Source: Sphingomonadaceae bacterium
GTDB lineage: Bacteria; Pseudomonadota; Alphaproteobacteria; Sphingomonadales; Sphingomonadaceae
Direction: 5' to 3'
NCBI GenBank assembly: GCA_947473355.1
Contig: CANJCQ010000043.1
Span: 1 to 36,522 of the forward strand
Length of the DNA: 36,522 bases
Positions 32,663 through 36,522 of this stretch are shown here, in pieces. The translations under genes were made by a program, and so were the position numbers. The notes beneath the pieces are model-generated. The model saw only the letters and a program-made list of their open reading frames with translations. It was not told the DNA's origin and ran no database searches. The stretch's first letter is position 1. Every line of letters begins with the position of its first letter.

Positions 32663-32820
32663 TTCTCTCTCCGCTCGAACTGGTACATCCCTTGGTGCAT
32701 TCCCGGGAGCGCTGTGTCCAGAGTGAACACGCTATGAATTCCGCATGACACTTGCCTTGCTTAGCTCTTTTCCTCTGCTAAGAGACTGCCAAATTCCACC
32801 CCAGGGAGTGCACAGGCATC

Positions 32821-34032
32821 ATGGCAAAAATCAAGGTGAAGAACCCCGTCGTCGAAATGGACGGCGATGAAATGACCCGCATTATCTGGCAGTGGATCCG
32901 CGAGCAGCTGATCCTGCCATATCTCGATATCGACCTGAAGTATTACGACCTGTCGATCGAACATCGCGATGCGACCGACGACCAGGTGACCGTCGACAGC
33001 GCCAATGCCACCAAGCAATATGGCGTTGCCGTCAAGTGCGCCACAATCACGCCGGACGAAGCACGGGTCGAGGAATTCAAGCTCAAGAAGATGTGGAAGT
33101 CGCCCAACGGCACGATCCGCAACATCCTGGGCGGCGTGGTGTTCCGCGAACCGATCGTCATTTCCAACGTGCCGCGGCTGGTTCCCGGCTGGACCGACCC
33201 GATCGTGATTGGCCGCCATGCTTTCGGCGACCAGTATCGCGCCACCGATACGCTGATCCCGGGCCCGGGCAAGCTGCGCATGGTGTTCGAGGGAGAGGAC
33301 GGCAAGAACATTGATCTCGAGGTGTTCCAGTTCCCGAGCGCCGGCGTCGCGATGACGATGTACAACCTCGACGATTCGATCCGCGATTTCGCCCGCGCTT
33401 CGATGAACTATTCGCTCGACCTTGGCTGGCCGCTGTATCTCTCGACCAAGAACACAATCATGAAGGCCTATGACGGACGCTTCAAGGATCTGTTCGAGGA
33501 AGTGTTCGAGGCTGAATTCAAGGCCCAGTTCGAGGCCAAGGGCATCACTTACGAGCACCGCCTGATCGACGACATGGTTGCTTCCGCGCTGAAGTGGAGC
33601 GGCAAATTCGTCTGGGCCTGCAAGAACTACGACGGCGACGTCCAGTCGGATACGGTTGCGCAAGGCTTCGGTTCGCTCGGACTGATGACTTCAGTTCTGC
33701 TTTCGCCCGATGGCACGACAGTGGAAGCCGAAGCTGCGCATGGCACGGTTACCCGGCATTACCGCATGCACCAGCAGGGCAAGGCGACCTCGACCAACCC
33801 GATCGCGTCGATCTTCGCCTGGACCCGCGGCCTGATCTATCGCGGCAAGTTCGACGGCACCCCTGATGTGGTCAAATTCGCCGAGACGCTCGAGCGGGTC
33901 TGCGTTGAGACCGTCGAGAGCGGCAAGATGACCAAGGACCTTGCGATCCTGATCGGTCCGGAACAGCCTTGGCTGACCACCGAAGGATTCTTCGAGGCAA
34001 TTGTTGAAAATCTCGAAGCTGCGATGGCTTGA
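32821..34032 (+). CDS. icd: NADP-dependent isocitrate dehydrogenase
   Basis: 403-residue cytoplasmic enzyme of the TCA cycle, converting isocitrate to 2-oxoglutarate with NADP. The sequence is the eukaryote-like homodimeric type common in alphaproteobacteria: [16 protein letters not shown] at the start, then [16 protein letters not shown] (substrate-binding Ser/Asn loop), [49 protein letters not shown], and [12 protein letters not shown] near the NADP site. Start ATG 32821 follows a purine-rich stretch. The leader holds CTTAGC-N11-GCTAAG (32760-32765 and 32777-32782). It is a housekeeping gene at the right edge of the catabolic island and converges with recA. Confidence 0.96.
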   Translation: MAKIKVKNPVVEMDGDEMTRIIWQWIREQLILPYLDIDLKYYDLSIEHRDATDDQVTVDSANATKQYGVAVKCATITPDEARVEEFKLKKMWKSPNGTIRNILGGVVFREPIVISNVPRLVPGWTDPIVIGRHAFGDQYRATDTLIPGPGKLRMVFEGEDGKNIDLEVFQFPSAGVAMTMYNLDDSIRDFARASMNYSLDLGWPLYLSTKNTIMKAYDGRFKDLFEEVFEAEFKAQFEAKGITYEHRLIDDMVASALKWSGKFVWACKNYDGDVQSDTVAQGFGSLGLMTSVLLSPDGTTVEAEAAHGTVTRHYRMHQQGKATSTNPIASIFAWTRGLIYRGKFDGTPDVVKFAETLERVCVETVESGKMTKDLAILIGPEQPWLTTEGFFEAIVENLEAAMA

Positions 34033-34123
34033 ATCTGGGAGGCCTGATTTTGGGGTAATGCCCCCTATTTAACAGGCCCTCCCCTACCCCCTCCCGTAAG
34101 CTGGAGGGAGCATGAACGGAAAA

Positions 34124-34158
34124 GACCGGCGCGGGGCATTGCTGCCTTCGCGCCGGTC
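34124..34158. terminator. Bidirectional terminator between icd and recA
   Basis: GACCGGCGCG (34124-34133) pairs perfectly with CGCGCCGGTC (34149-34158) around a 15-nt loop. On the minus strand the stem is followed by TTTT, so it best ends the recA transcript; on the plus strand a weaker CTGTTTCC follows. The rest of the 171-bp gap holds GGGAGG...CCTCCC (34037-34085) and GGGGGC-GA-GCCCCC (34175-34188) stems, the last right at the recA stop. Confidence 0.75.
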
Positions 34159-34203
34159 CTGTTTCCACGAACGTGGGGGCGAGCCCCCGGCGTCCCTTGA
34201 AGA

Positions 34204-35271
<1,068 letters not shown>

Positions 35272-35342
35272 CGTTCGTCTCCTTGCCTAAAGCACCGACC
35301 CGGAAGGTCAATGACAGTGTTCGTATCGTGTTTGTTCTCATG

Positions 35343-35357
35343 GAACAAGGGGGGAAC
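35343..35357 (-). promoter_or_regulatory. LexA (SOS) box upstream of recA
   Basis: On the minus strand the sequence is GTTC-CCCCCTT-GTTC, the GTTC-N7-GTTC direct repeat known as the alphaproteobacterial LexA site. It lies in the 243-bp gap between RAYT and recA, 72 bp before the recA start. A -35-like TTGTTC overlaps its end and TACGAA follows at 17 nt. The recA gene is therefore predicted to be SOS-induced. Confidence 0.85.
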
Positions 35358-35514
35358 GAAAATTTTTTTCGACTGCCCTCCGGAAAGGGCGGAATGGCCT
35401 GGAAGTTGACGAAGTTGAGGCCATGACGGCATCGCAATGGCCTTTCGCGCGCCGACCCGCGCGGCGCTGCCTTGCCGAGCATGACAGGTTGTCGTGATGT
35501 AGGAAAGTGCTGCC

Positions 35515-36183
35515 TCAGGCAGCCGCTCTGCCCTTCGGACCCCGCTTGCCCGGCGCGAGCTTCAAGCCCGTCCGCGCTTCCATATCCGCCAGCCACTCCT
35601 TCGAGCCCACCGGCCGGCCGACGCTCTCCGCCTTGCGCAGAGCCGCATAGCCCAACGCTTCGTCGAATTCCTCGCCGAGGAACGAGGCAAAGTCCCCCAC
35701 CCGCTCCAGCGCCGGGGCGACTGTCACCACATGATCGTCCTCCCCTGCGATCAGCGCCCGCGTGCTCGACCAGGCCCAGTCCTCGGGGCGCTCAACCAAC
35801 CCCGCGCGCACCGGATTGAGCGCAACATAGCGCAGCGCGGTGACAAAATGCGGCTCGTCCATCGCCACCGAACTGAACCGCCCCTGCCACAGATGCCCGG
35901 TCATCCGCAGCCGCGCATTGATGTAGCCGGTGTAGTGGCGGTGAACATAGCGGAAGGTGCGGCTGAGGCCGTCGGGGTCAGTGGGCACGGCGATGACGTG
36001 AACATGGTTGGGCATCAGGCAATAGGACCACACTTCGATCCCGGACTTGCGCGCGGCTTCGGACAGGAGATCGAGGTAGAGCTCATAGTCCCCGTTTTCG
36101 AAGAAAGTCTTCTCGCGGCGGTTGCCGCGCTGGGTCACATGGTGAGGCAAGCCGGGAAGGACGATGCGAGGGAGACGGGCCAT
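35515..36183 (-). CDS. REP-associated tyrosine transposase (RAYT, Y1/HUH family)
   Basis: 222-residue single-strand transposase of the IS200/IS605-related Y1 superfamily. The HUH motif is PNHVHVI, with His60 and His62. The likely nucleophile is Tyr119 in LRYVALNPVRAGLV. The N terminus PRIVLPGLPHHVTQRGNRR and the WQGRF motif (99-103) are hallmarks of RAYTs. The protein ends in a basic tail (PGKRGPKGRAAA). All motifs are intact. RAYTs are domesticated single-copy genes thought to spread or process REP palindromes rather than themselves, and this window holds several REP-like elements. ATG 36183; an 18-bp tandem repeat lies 50 bp upstream. Confidence 0.9.
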   Translation of the reverse strand: MARLPRIVLPGLPHHVTQRGNRREKTFFENGDYELYLDLLSEAARKSGIEVWSYCLMPNHVHVIAVPTDPDGLSRTFRYVHRHYTGYINARLRMTGHLWQGRFSSVAMDEPHFVTALRYVALNPVRAGLVERPEDWAWSSTRALIAGEDDHVVTVAPALERVGDFASFLGEEFDEALGYAALRKAESVGRPVGSKEWLADMEARTGLKLAPGKRGPKGRAAA

Positions 36184-36232
36184 TTGCGGCGGGTATCAGG
36201 TGTGCAGAGGGGAGTCAATTAAGGGGTTATTG

Positions 36233-36268
36233 CACGTGTCACCGTAACCCCACGTGTCACCGTAACCC
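36233..36268. repeat. 18-bp tandem direct repeat before RAYT
   Basis: CACGTGTCACCGTAACCC occurs twice without a gap (36233-36250, 36251-36268). GGGGTTA (36223-36229) also pairs with TAACCCC (36245-36251), so a hairpin can form. It lies just upstream of the RAYT start. It could be a RAYT recognition or regulatory element; function is inferred from position only. The rest of 36184-36382 holds only small dyads (CCCGA-AAAC-TCGGG at 36310-36323). Confidence 0.7.
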
Positions 36269-36382
36269 CCACTCGAAATCCGACAAATCAAACCGCGCCA
36301 TAACAGCCTCCCGAAAACTCGGGACAAATGAATTACAACTTACACGTCTTGGGAATCCCATTTATGGGTATGTGACCTAGCA

Positions 36383-36522
36383 CTACTTTGGCAGATTTTT
36401 GTTTGGAGGGTCGGTAGGCCGAAGCCCGCAGTGAGGGCATGGTTTGTCCGGCGGTTTGATGAGGCGGTCAATGATAGCCTGTCTGATTGCTGGCAGGCTC
36501 GGTTTCGGTGGCGGGCCCAAGA
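36383..36522 (-). CDS. C-terminal fragment of an unidentified protein with CPHCG
   Basis: A minus-strand reading frame enters from beyond the right edge and runs 46 codons to TAG at 36383. Its end reads IIDRLIKPPDKPCPHCGLRP and then TDPPNKNLPK. CPHCG is half of a zinc ribbon; with no second Cys pair in the visible part, the partner would lie upstream, outside the window. Pro-rich spacing and the helical IRQAIIDRLI stretch look like genuine coding sequence. A CCCAT-TT-ATGGG hairpin (36357-36368) follows the stop. Family unknown. Confidence 0.5.
   Translation of the reverse strand, partial: LGPPPKPSLPAIRQAIIDRLIKPPDKPCPHCGLRPTDPPNKNLPK

Noticed and set aside
35316..35338. Second LexA box (GTTC pair before recA)
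   Set aside because: The GTTC copies in GTTCGTATCGTGTTTGTTC are 11 nt apart, not seven; only 35343-35357 fits the N7 spacing.
35515..36183. Active IS200-type insertion sequence
   Set aside because: Motifs (PRIVLPGLPHHVTQRGN, WQGRF) are those of single-copy RAYT genes; no IS ends or accompanying tnpB were seen.

Overview
The window looks like a chromosomal segment from a Sphingomonadales alphaproteobacterium (Novosphingobium / Sphingobium / Erythrobacter-like). This rests on the high G+C, the TonB receptor with an EEIVVTAQK box, the alphaproteobacterial GTTC-N7-GTTC LexA box before recA, the eukaryote-like NADP isocitrate dehydrogenase, and REP-like palindromes of kinds I associate with this order. 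The genus cannot be settled from sequence reading alone.

Layout. (1) 1-506: no convincing protein gene. A good minus-strand sigma70-type promoter (TTGACA-N17-TATACG) drives a hairpin-rich stretch, and a GntR/FadR-like palindrome precedes the first gene. (2) 507-5975: exported GH106-type rhamnosidase (+), then on the minus strand a secreted ThuA-like protein and an SDR. The same palindrome lies before the rhamnosidase and the ThuA gene. (3) 6093-10842 (+): Rieske oxygenase alpha subunit, two tandem paralogous MFS transporters, SDR. (4) 10858-17943 (-): OYE-type flavoprotein, then acyl-CoA dehydrogenase, acyl-CoA synthetase, APH-type kinase and a CrtC/AttH-like protein in one tightly coupled operon. 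A divergent TetR regulator follows at 18156. (5) 19036-20817 (-): TauD-type dioxygenase and SDR. (6) 20957-28052 (+): NTF2-like protein, sugar-isomerase-like TIM barrel, SMP-30 lactonase, two adjacent acyl-CoA dehydrogenases, Gal80-like Gfo/Idh protein and a second acyl-CoA synthetase. (7) 28253-32662: hydroxysteroid-dehydrogenase-like SDR (-), TonB-dependent receptor (+), crotonase (-). (8) 32821-36522: housekeeping icd (+) and recA (-), a RAYT transposase (-), and the end of an unidentified gene (-).

Taken together, 507-32662 reads as an inducible catabolic island. TonB and MFS proteins would handle uptake. Glycosidase, ThuA, TIM-barrel, Gfo/Idh and lactonase functions fit a sugar or glycoside part. 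Rieske and TauD oxygenases, the OYE-type reductase, SDRs, CoA ligases, acyl-CoA dehydrogenases and a crotonase fit breakdown of an aliphatic, alicyclic or aromatic aglycone through CoA thioesters. The substrate is not identifiable here; a rhamnosylated plant terpenoid, steroid or phenolic glycoside is a hypothesis. The most distinctive points are an Lva / ACAD10-like kinase-ligase-dehydrogenase operon, a dienoyl-CoA-reductase-like enzyme without its iron-sulfur cysteines, a probable heteromeric acyl-CoA dehydrogenase, a Gfo/Idh protein with EWP instead of EKP, and several REP-like palindromes in the same window as a RAYT.
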